Part shown: piece by piece, positions 1 to 7,079 of the stretch
Numbering within the stretch: the stretch's first letter is position 1
How the letters are laid out: every line of letters begins with the position of its first letter
From: Methanobacteriota archaeon
GTDB taxonomy: Archaea; Thermoplasmatota; Poseidoniia; Poseidoniales; Poseidoniaceae
NCBI GenBank assembly: GCA_002725275.1
Contig: PBOE01000015.1
Span: forward strand, 5,170 to 22,334
DNA: 17,165 nucleotides
Direction of reading: 5' to 3'
Notes under the pieces: generated by a model
Told to the model about the DNA's origin: nothing
What the model saw: only the letters and a program-made list of their open reading frames with translations
The model's database searches: none
Made by a program: the position numbers and the translations under genes

Positions 1-839
1 GGGGTCAAAGGAAGGGTCTCGATGATGCGGTAAGGGTCGTGCGTCTCGTCAATGCCAAACCGATGCAGGAGGCTCGTCGCCAAGCCGAGCGCACGGTCCC
101 AGGGCTGGCAGGTGTACCAGCACACCGAGAGGTGCGGGTCGGACTCCATGTGCTGTTGGAGCCAATGAGCGATGAGGGTTGACTTTCCAATGCCAGCGAT
201 GCCGTGCACCACCATGCAGGGGTGCCGGTCGGCGAACCATCCGTGAAGGGTGTCCAGTTCATCGTCCCGACCGTAGACCGGCCTCGTGGCGGGGGGACGG
301 TTCGCATAGGTGGCATGGACGCCGACCAGCGGGGTCAGGCGGCCGGGTTTCGGAAGCCCGTCCTCCTTGGCCTTTCGAATGCTTCCGAACCGAATGTCGC
401 CGTAGGTCAGGACGCCTTCGTGCTGGGCGTGCAGGAGGATTTGCAGCAAACTGAGGTCCGTTTCAAGCAACTGCGAGGCTTCGGCGGCCTTGACCTCCAA
501 CAGTTCGCCGTTCATGTTGCGGACCAGAACCTTGGTGTCGTCCAGCGTGGCGTGGCGTTGCTGAGCTCGCATGCGTCCCTCGTCGGTCAACTGCCAGGTT
601 TTCTGTCGACGTTCGTCCCCCTGAACGGCTCGGGTGTGCTCCTCGACGAGCAGTTCCTTGAGCAGGTCTCGCATGGTCCGGCTGACGTTGGGCGGGTGTT
701 GTGCGCAGGCCTCTGCGATGCCGGGTCGAGTGAGGCTTGGCGGAACCATGTAGCGGTCCGCCCAGTCGTCGTTGGCCAGCAGGTGCAGGAGCACCCGATC
801 TTTGGCTGCGACGTTCACCTTGGGGATGTCGCCCGCCAT
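1..839 (-). CDS. Winged-helix / P-loop STAND-like ATPase, N-terminal part (runs off left edge)
   Basis: The reading frame is open from an ATG at 837-839 to the left edge, giving 279 residues with no stop, so the C-terminal part lies outside. Residues about 10-95 look like a winged helix, with a helix-turn-helix segment (HPPNVSRTMRDLLKEL) and a strand-turn wing ending WQLTDEGRMRAQ, as in MarR-like domains. A linker precedes VYGRDDELDTLHGWF (188-202), the sequence that typically opens a NACHT/AAA_16-type NTPase. The Walker A loop GIAGIGKST is at 213-221, followed by hydrophobic VCWYTC. Walker B, sensor and any TPR or effector region are outside. Known members of this broad class are regulators or ligand-sensing ATPases; the specific role here is unknown. 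GTG at 855-857 is an alternative in-frame start. The gene is divergent from the surface propeller gene across a 113-bp gap. A DNA-binding regulator is the best guess; a defence STAND protein is possible. Confidence 0.8.
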   Translation of the reverse strand, partial: MAGDIPKVNVAAKDRVLLHLLANDDWADRYMVPPSLTRPGIAEACAQHPPNVSRTMRDLLKELLVEEHTRAVQGDERRQKTWQLTDEGRMRAQQRHATLDDTKVLVRNMNGELLEVKAAEASQLLETDLSLLQILLHAQHEGVLTYGDIRFGSIRKAKEDGLPKPGRLTPLVGVHATYANRPPATRPVYGRDDELDTLHGWFADRHPCMVVHGIAGIGKSTLIAHWLQQHMESDPHLSVCWYTCQPWDRALGLATSLLHRFGIDETHDPYRIIETLPLT

Positions 840-923
840 GCTTGTGGGTGGCTTCACCAACTGTTCAAGACTTTGCTCTCTTGTGGGGCGTCAGAAAATT
901 TGTTTGAGCATTTTTGCAAAAAG

Positions 924-935
924 CCCTTTATAGGG
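924..935 (+). promoter_or_regulatory. Candidate TATA box within a CCCT/AGGG inverted repeat
   Basis: CCCTTTATAGGG lies in an AT-rich patch of an otherwise GC-rich intergenic region, with an A-rich run (AAAAAG, 918-923) just upstream that could serve as BRE. Its centre is about 24 bp before the ATG at 953. That spacing suits an archaeal TATA box driving a leaderless or almost leaderless mRNA. On the opposite strand the same element reads CCCTATAAAGGG and could serve the divergent ATPase gene, with a leader of roughly 60 nt. The flanking CCCT...AGGG inverted repeat could be an operator. The role is inferred from position and composition only. Confidence 0.5.
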
Positions 936-952
936 ATAAAATTAGCAGAACT

Positions 953-3900
953 ATGGCAAATTCCGGCGAGACCCAACCCCATCGAAAACGCGGGGCTGTC
1001 CTGCTGACCTTCCTCTTTCTCGTCTCCGTGACCAGCATGGGCGTTCAAGCCGCAGATTCCGACGGCGATGGCGTACAGGACAGCGCTGACGACTGCCCGT
1101 GGTCGGCCGGCACCTCAACCGTCGACAAGGACGGCTGCCCGGACCGAGACGGCGACGGGACCTCCGATTTTAACGACGGGTGGGTCATCGGTAACCCCAA
1201 CTTCCAGAACGAATACACCATCACGTCGAGCAACGACTACTACGCCGTTGACTACGACCCTAACGGCGAATTCATCGTGACCGGCGGCGAGGACGGCTTT
1301 GTTCGGATCTGGAACGCCAGCACCTGGACCATCGTCCGTTCGGCCAACACCAACACCGACGTGTTTGGCGTCGACTTTTCTCCCGACGGCATGTACGTCG
1401 CAGCGGCCCTCAACGACGACACGATCAACATCTATCACAGCAGCAACATGACGTCCCTTCACGGTGCCATCAGCGTCGATGTCGGCGGAAACGACCAGGT
1501 CAACAGCGTGGAGTTTTCGCCCGACAGTTCCAGCGTGGCCGTGGCCATTGGACGGGACAACGGCAACCAAGGCACCAACGGCGAAGTCACCGTCATCGAC
1601 GTGCAAACGGGGTCAGAACTCTATGCCGTGAACCCCAACGGCGAAGATCGGTTCTTTGACGTGGCTCACTCGCCCGATGGCCAGTACATGGCTTTGGCCG
1701 GGAACAGTGACATCTACATCGTCAACACGAGTTCCGGTGCGACAACGTGGACGTTTACCAACCCCCCCGCTGCCGTCAACGCCGTGGCTTGGTCGCCCGA
1801 CGGCAACTACATCTCGATGTGCGGTGGTTGGGAGGGCCAATCTGCAAGTTTCGACATGTACCAGTACGCCAGCGGTTCGTGGAACCGAATCTGGCAAAAG
1901 ACCACCTCGACCTCTTGCGCCTCCACCACGTTCTCGGCCGACGGCTCACAGGTGGTCGCCGGCATGTACTGGTACCAAACCGACGGCAACACGGCGCGCG
2001 TGTACGAATCCAACACGGGCAATCAGGTTGATTCCTTTAGCGGCCCCCGACCAGGCGGATGCAGCTCGGGCAACAACAACCAGTGCGGCGTGATGTACGG
2101 CATCGCATGGAGCCCCGACTCCACCCACATCGTCACCGCCAACGGACGCAACGACGAGGGTGTTTACTTCTGGTTCGCTGACATCGATGAGGACAACGAC
2201 GGCTACAACACCACCGACCAGGGCGATGGTGTCGTCGACGCCTTCCCCTCCGATGGAACCCAGTGGGACGACACCGACGGTGACGGCTACGGCGACAACC
2301 CTGCGCCGGCCAACGAACCCGACGAGTGCATCACCACGCCGGGCACCTCGACCGAAGACCGCTATGGCTGCCCCGACGCTGACGGCGACGGTTGGTCGGA
2401 CGCAGGCGACTGGGCACCCAACGACAGCACCCAATGGGTTGACGCCGATGAAGACGGCTACGGCGACAACTACCTCTTCGAACTTGACGAATACCAGCTC
2501 CACGTGAACCAAGCCGGCGATGCCTTCCCCAACGACCCCACGCAGTGGAACGACACCGACGGCGACGGCTACGGCGACAACTACGACAACGCCTCTTGGG
2601 ACACCTACCGACCCGCCATTTGGCCGGGGCTCTTGCTCGACCAGGCGAACCAGCCCGATGCCTTCCCGCTCGAGCGAACGCAGCACATGGATTCCGACGG
2701 TGACTGGATCGGCGACAATCCAAACGGTGACCCTGCCGATGCTTGCCCGTATGCGTACGGGAATTCCCAATACGACCGCCTCGGCTGCCCGGACGCCGAC
2801 GGCGACGGTTATTCCGACCCCACGGCCAACTGGCCGAGCACCACCGACTGTTTCGGGGCCGATGCTTTCCCCGATGACCCCACCCAATGGTGCGATGAGG
2901 ACAACGACGGCTTTGGAAGCAACCCCGACGGCAACAACGCCGACGACTGCCCCTCGAACGCAGGGAGCTCCACCATCGACCGTCTGGGATGCGCCGACCG
3001 CGACGGGGACGGGTACTCAAACGCCGGTGACCCGTTCCCCGACGACGCCACGCAGTGGTCGGACCGCGACGGTGACAACCGTGGCGACAACGCCTCGGGT
3101 AACAACCCCGACGCCTTCCCTGACGACACCAGCCAGTGGAAGGACAGCGACGGTGACGGCTACGGCGACAACCCGGGCGGCTTCAACGGCGATGCCTTCC
3201 CCTCCGACCCCACCCAGTGGAGCGATGAGGACGGCGACGGCTACGGGGACAACACCGACGGAAACGCCGGCGACGTTTGCCCGCTTGACTACGGTGAATC
3301 GCAAGCTGAACTGAGTCGAGGTTGTCCCGATTCCGACCTTGACGGCGTCACCGACCCGTTGGACGCTTTCCCCGATGACCCGTTCCAGTGGGCCGACACC
3401 GACGGTGACGGCTACGGCGACAACACCAACGTCCCCAGCGGTGATGACTGCGTTGAAGAGTTCGGCAAGTCCTACGAGAAAGGGCGCCAAGGCTGCCCGG
3501 ATGCCGATTTTGACGGCTATGCAGACGTTGACGATGTGTTCCCCAACGATTTCGAGCAGTGGGAAGATTCCGACGGTGACGGCTACGGTGACAACTACTA
3601 CTGGGAAAACGACACGGTGGCGGATGAGGAGAACCCTGGTCTTTTCCTGACCCTGCGAACGCAGCGCGGCGACGCCTTCCCTCAAATCGCCAGTCAGTGG
3701 TCCGACATTGACGGCGACGGCTGGGGCGACAACCAAAGCAGTTCCAACCGAGTTGACAATTTCCCTCTCCGCTCCAGCCAGTGGCTGGACTTTGACGGCG
3801 ACGGCTACGGCGACAACGCCACCGGCTACCAGTTCGACGCTTGCTACAAAGTCCCCGGCACGTCCACCACCGGAGACTACGAGGAATACTTCGGGTGCCC

Positions 3901-4384
3901 GGACGCCGACGGTGATGGCACTGCAGACGAATACGACCCGTGCCCGTGGGACCCTGAGGTGTCCCAAGGCTCCCGAACCACGGCGGTTTGCGGCATCACG
4001 TCCGACCCCAACCTTGCGGCAAACAACGACGGCGAAAGCGGTTCGTTCCTGAGCGGCGAGGGCGGCACGGTTCAAATCATGGGCGGCATCATCATCTTCT
4101 TGCTCGCCCTCATCATCGTTGCCCAAGTCGCCAAGACCGCCGGCAGGCGAAAGGCCATCTCCACAAAGCGTGACGATCAGCTCGCTCAGGCCTCGGTGGC
4201 CGAGGAAGAAGAGCGTCGACAAGCGTGGATTCAGCACTACATCGCTGAAGGTAACTACGCCGAAGCACGGGCGCTGGGTTGGGAAGGAACCCAAGGGCTG
4301 CCGGAGTGGAAGCAGTACGAAATGCAGCAGCAGGCTGCACAAGAAGCCGCCATTCCCACCATGATGGATCTTGAAAACCTGTGA
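953..4384 (+). CDS. Surface-anchored seven-bladed WD40-like propeller with TSP3-type Asp-rich stalk
   Basis: The ATG at 953 gives 1143 residues. It is preferred over the in-frame ATG at 914 because it follows the TATA box at leaderless spacing and starts a clean signal peptide (1-33, basic then hydrophobic, ending GVQA). One isolated TSP3-like unit (34-75, with DSDGDGVQD and DRDGDGTSD) comes first. A seven-bladed WD40-like propeller (about 85-410) follows; blades carry the recurrent FSPDG/WSPDG turn. Residues about 411-1005 form a stalk of Asp-rich repeats: 12 DAFPxDxxQW plus DxDGDGYGDN units, with Cys-paired CPxxxGxS...GCPDADGDG units between them. Such Asp loops bind calcium in the thrombospondin family. 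A single TM (about 1044-1063) and an 80-residue Gln/Glu/Ala-rich cytoplasmic tail end the protein. Predicted to be a membrane-anchored extracellular adhesion or binding protein; the ligand is unknown. The regulator gene begins 58 bp downstream. Confidence 0.88.
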   Translation: MANSGETQPHRKRGAVLLTFLFLVSVTSMGVQAADSDGDGVQDSADDCPWSAGTSTVDKDGCPDRDGDGTSDFNDGWVIGNPNFQNEYTITSSNDYYAVDYDPNGEFIVTGGEDGFVRIWNASTWTIVRSANTNTDVFGVDFSPDGMYVAAALNDDTINIYHSSNMTSLHGAISVDVGGNDQVNSVEFSPDSSSVAVAIGRDNGNQGTNGEVTVIDVQTGSELYAVNPNGEDRFFDVAHSPDGQYMALAGNSDIYIVNTSSGATTWTFTNPPAAVNAVAWSPDGNYISMCGGWEGQSASFDMYQYASGSWNRIWQKTTSTSCASTTFSADGSQVVAGMYWYQTDGNTARVYESNTGNQVDSFSGPRPGGCSSGNNNQCGVMYGIAWSPDSTHIVTANGRNDEGVYFWFADIDEDNDGYNTTDQGDGVVDAFPSDGTQWDDTDGDGYGDNPAPANEPDECITTPGTSTEDRYGCPDADGDGWSDAGDWAPNDSTQWVDADEDGYGDNYLFELDEYQLHVNQAGDAFPNDPTQWNDTDGDGYGDNYDNASWDTYRPAIWPGLLLDQANQPDAFPLERTQHMDSDGDWIGDNPNGDPADACPYAYGNSQYDRLGCPDADGDGYSDPTANWPSTTDCFGADAFPDDPTQWCDEDNDGFGSNPDGNNADDCPSNAGSSTIDRLGCADRDGDGYSNAGDPFPDDATQWSDRDGDNRGDNASGNNPDAFPDDTSQWKDSDGDGYGDNPGGFNGDAFPSDPTQWSDEDGDGYGDNTDGNAGDVCPLDYGESQAELSRGCPDSDLDGVTDPLDAFPDDPFQWADTDGDGYGDNTNVPSGDDCVEEFGKSYEKGRQGCPDADFDGYADVDDVFPNDFEQWEDSDGDGYGDNYYWENDTVADEENPGLFLTLRTQRGDAFPQIASQWSDIDGDGWGDNQSSSNRVDNFPLRSSQWLDFDGDGYGDNATGYQFDACYKVPGTSTTGDYEEYFGCPDADGDGTADEYDPCPWDPEVSQGSRTTAVCGITSDPNLAANNDGESGSFLSGEGGTVQIMGGIIIFLLALIIVAQVAKTAGRRKAISTKRDDQLAQASVAEEEERRQAWIQHYIAEGNYAEARALGWEGTQGLPEWKQYEMQQQAAQEAAIPTMMDLENL
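2237..3817 (+). repeat. Twelve 21-residue Asp-rich (TSP3-like) coding repeats
   Basis: Within the surface protein, twelve copies of a 63-base coding unit read D-[A/V/N]-F-P-x-x-x-x-Q-W followed by x-D-x-D-G-D-G-Y-G-D-N. The first copy begins at 2237 and the last ends at 3817. Most spacers are 6 to 30 residues, and several hold Cys-paired units ending GCPDADGDG. The fourth copy (QHMDSDGDWIGDN) and the sixth (DRDGDNRGDN) are degenerate. At DNA level the string GACGGCTACGGCGACAAC recurs nearly verbatim, which suggests recent duplication or gene conversion and also makes assembly error possible. Confidence 0.9.
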
Positions 4385-4442
4385 AAGCTCACACATGAAG
4401 TGCACCGCTGACCTTTCAAAGGGGAACGGGTCATGTTTTCAC

Positions 4443-6992
4443 ATGGGCGAGCAGCCGACAGGCCGATGGTTGGTGATGGCGGGGTTGCTGGTGACCTCGC
4501 TGTTCGTCGGCATGGTTTCGGCTGAGGAAGGCGAGGTGGCTTTGACGGCCGACGTCTTGAACGCTCCAGACCAACCTTGGTTTGAGCCCAGCCAACCGCT
4601 CGTTCTCGAACCGCAACTGGTCAACAACGGCCCGGACGCATCGCTTTCGATGAATCCTGCATGCCCCGTCGTCCTGAACGTCTACGACACCAACGGCACG
4701 ATGCTCGTGAACGGTTCGGCTGCATGCCCCCAGCGTGAACAGGGCTTGGACCTCTTTGCTGGCGAGCGACTCGACCTTGACCCGGTGACCTGGTCGATGA
4801 AAGATGAAGCGGGCGAATGGTTGGAGAGCGGCACCTACACCATCGAATTGCTTCACACCGCCGGTCCGTCCTTCACCACTCAAGCCACCATTCAAACACC
4901 CGTCATCATTCCTGCGGACCTCACCTATTCCGTTCAGACCACCCAACGCAGCGAAGGCGAGGCGGTGCTCCACCAGGTCAGTTTGCACAACCCTACGGAG
5001 AAAAGTGTCGATCTTAGCAACATCCTGCCCTGTCGATTTGAAGTGTCGGTGGACAACGTCCACCGGTTGGGGGCGCCGTGCACGGGCAGCGTCTCAAACC
5101 TGATGCCGGGCGAAGTCATGCAGGTTGAGCAGTTCATCGCACCGGCCACGTCCGCCGTCACCGTTTCAACGCCGGGTGAAACGCCCTTGTACACCTCCGA
5201 TGCACCTGAATCTGTCACCTCCAAGGCGGGTTCGCTGACAATGGCCCTCGCCCTCAGCGGCAACGAACTCCCCGCCTTTGGTCCAGGAGAAGTCATGGTC
5301 AGCGAAGTGCTTCTGATGTCGTCCAATCAAGCCACGCAGGTCGAATTCACTGATGCTTGCAAAGCCGAACTTTGGGTTGTCGACGACATGGGTGAGATCG
5401 TTTTTGACAGTCGCCTTGGAAAGACCTGCACCCCCATCGACCTCGAGCTCACGGTGAGCGCTGATGAACCCGAGCGCCTGTCCTTGCCCCAGTGGAACTT
5501 CTACGACGCTCAAGGCTGCGTGGTTGAACCTGGGACGTACACCGTCATCGCCGAGGTGCCGGAACACCAACTCATCATCAGTGACACCATCGAATTCTTT
5601 TCCATTGAAGACAACCCGTGCGCCACAACCGATGCGGCTCGCCTCTCAGCGACGCTGGAATGGCAGGACGAACAGACGGTTCGTCTCAACGCCGTGGCCT
5701 CCACCGGCGAAGCGCCTTACTTGCGCATGGCCCAGCCCTGCACCTTTGAAGTGGCCTTCGTGAACGAGGACGGCAACGTCGTCCACGTGTTCCAGACCCT
5801 TTGCGACGCCTACGACGGTCGCAAGCTCTTCCTGCCCGACGCTGCTCAGCCGCTTGAGTTTGACAACGTGGACATCAGCATGGTTCAGGAAGGCACGCCG
5901 CTCCTTCCCGACGGGTATTACACGCTTGAACTCACGATGCTGTCCACGTCGGTGTCCTCGGTCTCGCTTCCCGTCGCATGGCCCGCCGACCACGGGCAGA
6001 CGACGGTCGATGAAGCGGTGAGTGATGACGTCGAAACGTTCGAACTCACCGGCACGTGGAACGGCTTGTTGACCGAACAAGGCACCTGCTACGTCATGGA
6101 AGCGGACGACCAAACCTACCTCTTGTCCAGCGCCCGAACGCTTGGCTCCTGGCAACCCAGCGCTCAAAACCAAGGTGTCTATGTCGTGGTTGAAACCGAC
6201 CCGTCCCCTGCATGCAACGGCTATGTTGCTCCTTCTGTTGAGGTGATTGAGGTTCAAATGGAGCAACCGATAACGAGCGAAGCATCCGTTCTCGATCCTG
6301 TTGTCGAAGCGGCACCACCCAGCACCGTCGAATCCAACATCGTGGTATCGGCCGCCGTCATGGTCGTGACCGCTTCCCTGCTGTCGCTGCTGGTGGCCGT
6401 TACCATCACCAACGAGGGTTTGCGATGGCCTGCCACCGCCGCTGGTTTGTGGTTCCTCGGCCTGATCGGGAAAACCCACGAAACCACCGATGGCCGCTAT
6501 CAACGGGGTCGTCTGATGGGCTACCTCACGGCCAATCCTGGGTGCCACTTCCGTGCCCTCATGAGTGCGCTGGACATGAGCAACGGCCAGATCACGCATC
6601 ACCTCCGCATTTTGGAGGCTGAAGAGCACGTTTGGCGCAAGGGAGACGGGCGACTCGTTCGGTTCTACCCTCTCACCAGTCAACTTCATCCAAACACGAA
6701 CGAAGAGGACCTCCCCGTCCCTCCCCTTTCGCCCGACCCCAAGAGCCTGCAGGGCAAGATCCTGAACTTGCTCGATCAGGACGGTGGCCTGGGCCAATTC
6801 CCCACGCAAGCTGAACTCGCCTCTCGCCTCGAAAAGAGTCAACAGTTGATCTCCCACCACCTGCGCACCCTGCAGAAGTACGGCTTGGTCGAGCGCCGAA
6901 AGATGGGCGTCAAGAACCGGTACAAACTGACTCGCGAAGCGGTCTTCCTGTTGGAGACCAACGATGACTTTGCTCATGGCGACCTCGTCTGA
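4443..6992 (+). CDS. Membrane-anchored one-component regulator: four BsuPI-like ectodomains, TM, two winged helices
   Basis: The ATG at 4443 gives 849 residues starting MGEQPTGRW and a signal sequence ending MVSA (about 27). The in-frame ATG at 4371 would overlap the upstream gene and add a Cys-rich non-signal leader, so it is disfavoured. The ectodomain (28-630) contains four Ig-like segments resembling BsuPI. Each has a Cys pair: 74/95, 197/213, 306/329 and 433/454. Two segments end with the family-typical PGTYT or DGYYTLEL strand. Further Cys pairs are 359/393 and 549/591. A TM (about 632-654) is followed by a short hydrophobic stretch (659-676). Next come a winged helix (about 681-745, ANPGCHFRALMSALDMSNGQ then ITHHLRILE) and a second one (about 770-840, SQQLISHHLRTLQKYGLVE). 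Such proteins are thought to sense outside the membrane and bind DNA inside. The signal and targets are unknown. Its position 58 bp after the surface propeller gene suggests co-transcription. Confidence 0.82.
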   Translation: MGEQPTGRWLVMAGLLVTSLFVGMVSAEEGEVALTADVLNAPDQPWFEPSQPLVLEPQLVNNGPDASLSMNPACPVVLNVYDTNGTMLVNGSAACPQREQGLDLFAGERLDLDPVTWSMKDEAGEWLESGTYTIELLHTAGPSFTTQATIQTPVIIPADLTYSVQTTQRSEGEAVLHQVSLHNPTEKSVDLSNILPCRFEVSVDNVHRLGAPCTGSVSNLMPGEVMQVEQFIAPATSAVTVSTPGETPLYTSDAPESVTSKAGSLTMALALSGNELPAFGPGEVMVSEVLLMSSNQATQVEFTDACKAELWVVDDMGEIVFDSRLGKTCTPIDLELTVSADEPERLSLPQWNFYDAQGCVVEPGTYTVIAEVPEHQLIISDTIEFFSIEDNPCATTDAARLSATLEWQDEQTVRLNAVASTGEAPYLRMAQPCTFEVAFVNEDGNVVHVFQTLCDAYDGRKLFLPDAAQPLEFDNVDISMVQEGTPLLPDGYYTLELTMLSTSVSSVSLPVAWPADHGQTTVDEAVSDDVETFELTGTWNGLLTEQGTCYVMEADDQTYLLSSARTLGSWQPSAQNQGVYVVVETDPSPACNGYVAPSVEVIEVQMEQPITSEASVLDPVVEAAPPSTVESNIVVSAAVMVVTASLLSLLVAVTITNEGLRWPATAAGLWFLGLIGKTHETTDGRYQRGRLMGYLTANPGCHFRALMSALDMSNGQITHHLRILEAEEHVWRKGDGRLVRFYPLTSQLHPNTNEEDLPVPPLSPDPKSLQGKILNLLDQDGGLGQFPTQAELASRLEKSQQLISHHLRTLQKYGLVERRKMGVKNRYKLTREAVFLLETNDDFAHGDLV

Positions 6993-7068
6993 GGTTGGCG
7001 ATGTCGCCGCCTGAGGAAGGCGTGGATTTCATAGCGTGTCGGTGAGTGGCCGGGGTTGTCCAGTGGAC

Positions 7069-7073
7069 GGTGA
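7069..7073 (+). promoter_or_regulatory. Shine-Dalgarno site of leuS
   Basis: GGTGA, complementary to part of the archaeal 16S tail, lies 6 nt before the ATG at 7080 and supports that start. The upstream ATG at 7072 is out of frame with the synthetase. Confidence 0.6.
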
Positions 7074-7079
7074 TGAAAC

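Noticed and set aside
204..1007. 267-residue plus-strand open frame at the left edge
   Set aside because: Antisense to the winged-helix/P-loop ATPase, whose minus frame shows a Walker A motif and HTH. It also overlaps the next gene's start.
2237..3817. Regularly spaced direct DNA repeats resembling a CRISPR array
   Set aside because: The period is in frame and encodes TSP3-like units, spacers are not unique 30-40-base inserts, and no cas genes are nearby.
3017..4405. 462-residue minus-strand open frame opposite the TSP3 stalk
   Set aside because: It is Val/Gly/Ala-rich antisense of the Asp-rich repeat (GAC read as GTC on the other strand), with no domain and no start signal. The plus frame has a signal peptide, repeats and TM.
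4371..4442. N-terminal extension of the regulator starting at ATG 4371
   Set aside because: It would overlap the upstream gene and place a Cys-containing polar leader before the signal peptide. ATG 4443 begins a normal signal sequence.
5646..6977. 443-residue minus-strand open frame within the regulator gene
   Set aside because: Antisense of a well-supported gene with winged-helix motifs. The frame stays open because of high GC content and carries no motif.
6993..7079. Short palindrome GGCGATGTCGCC (6996-7007) as a terminator or operator before leuS
   Set aside because: The stem is only 5 bp, with no T tract and no evidence of recurrence. It is expected by chance in GC-rich DNA.
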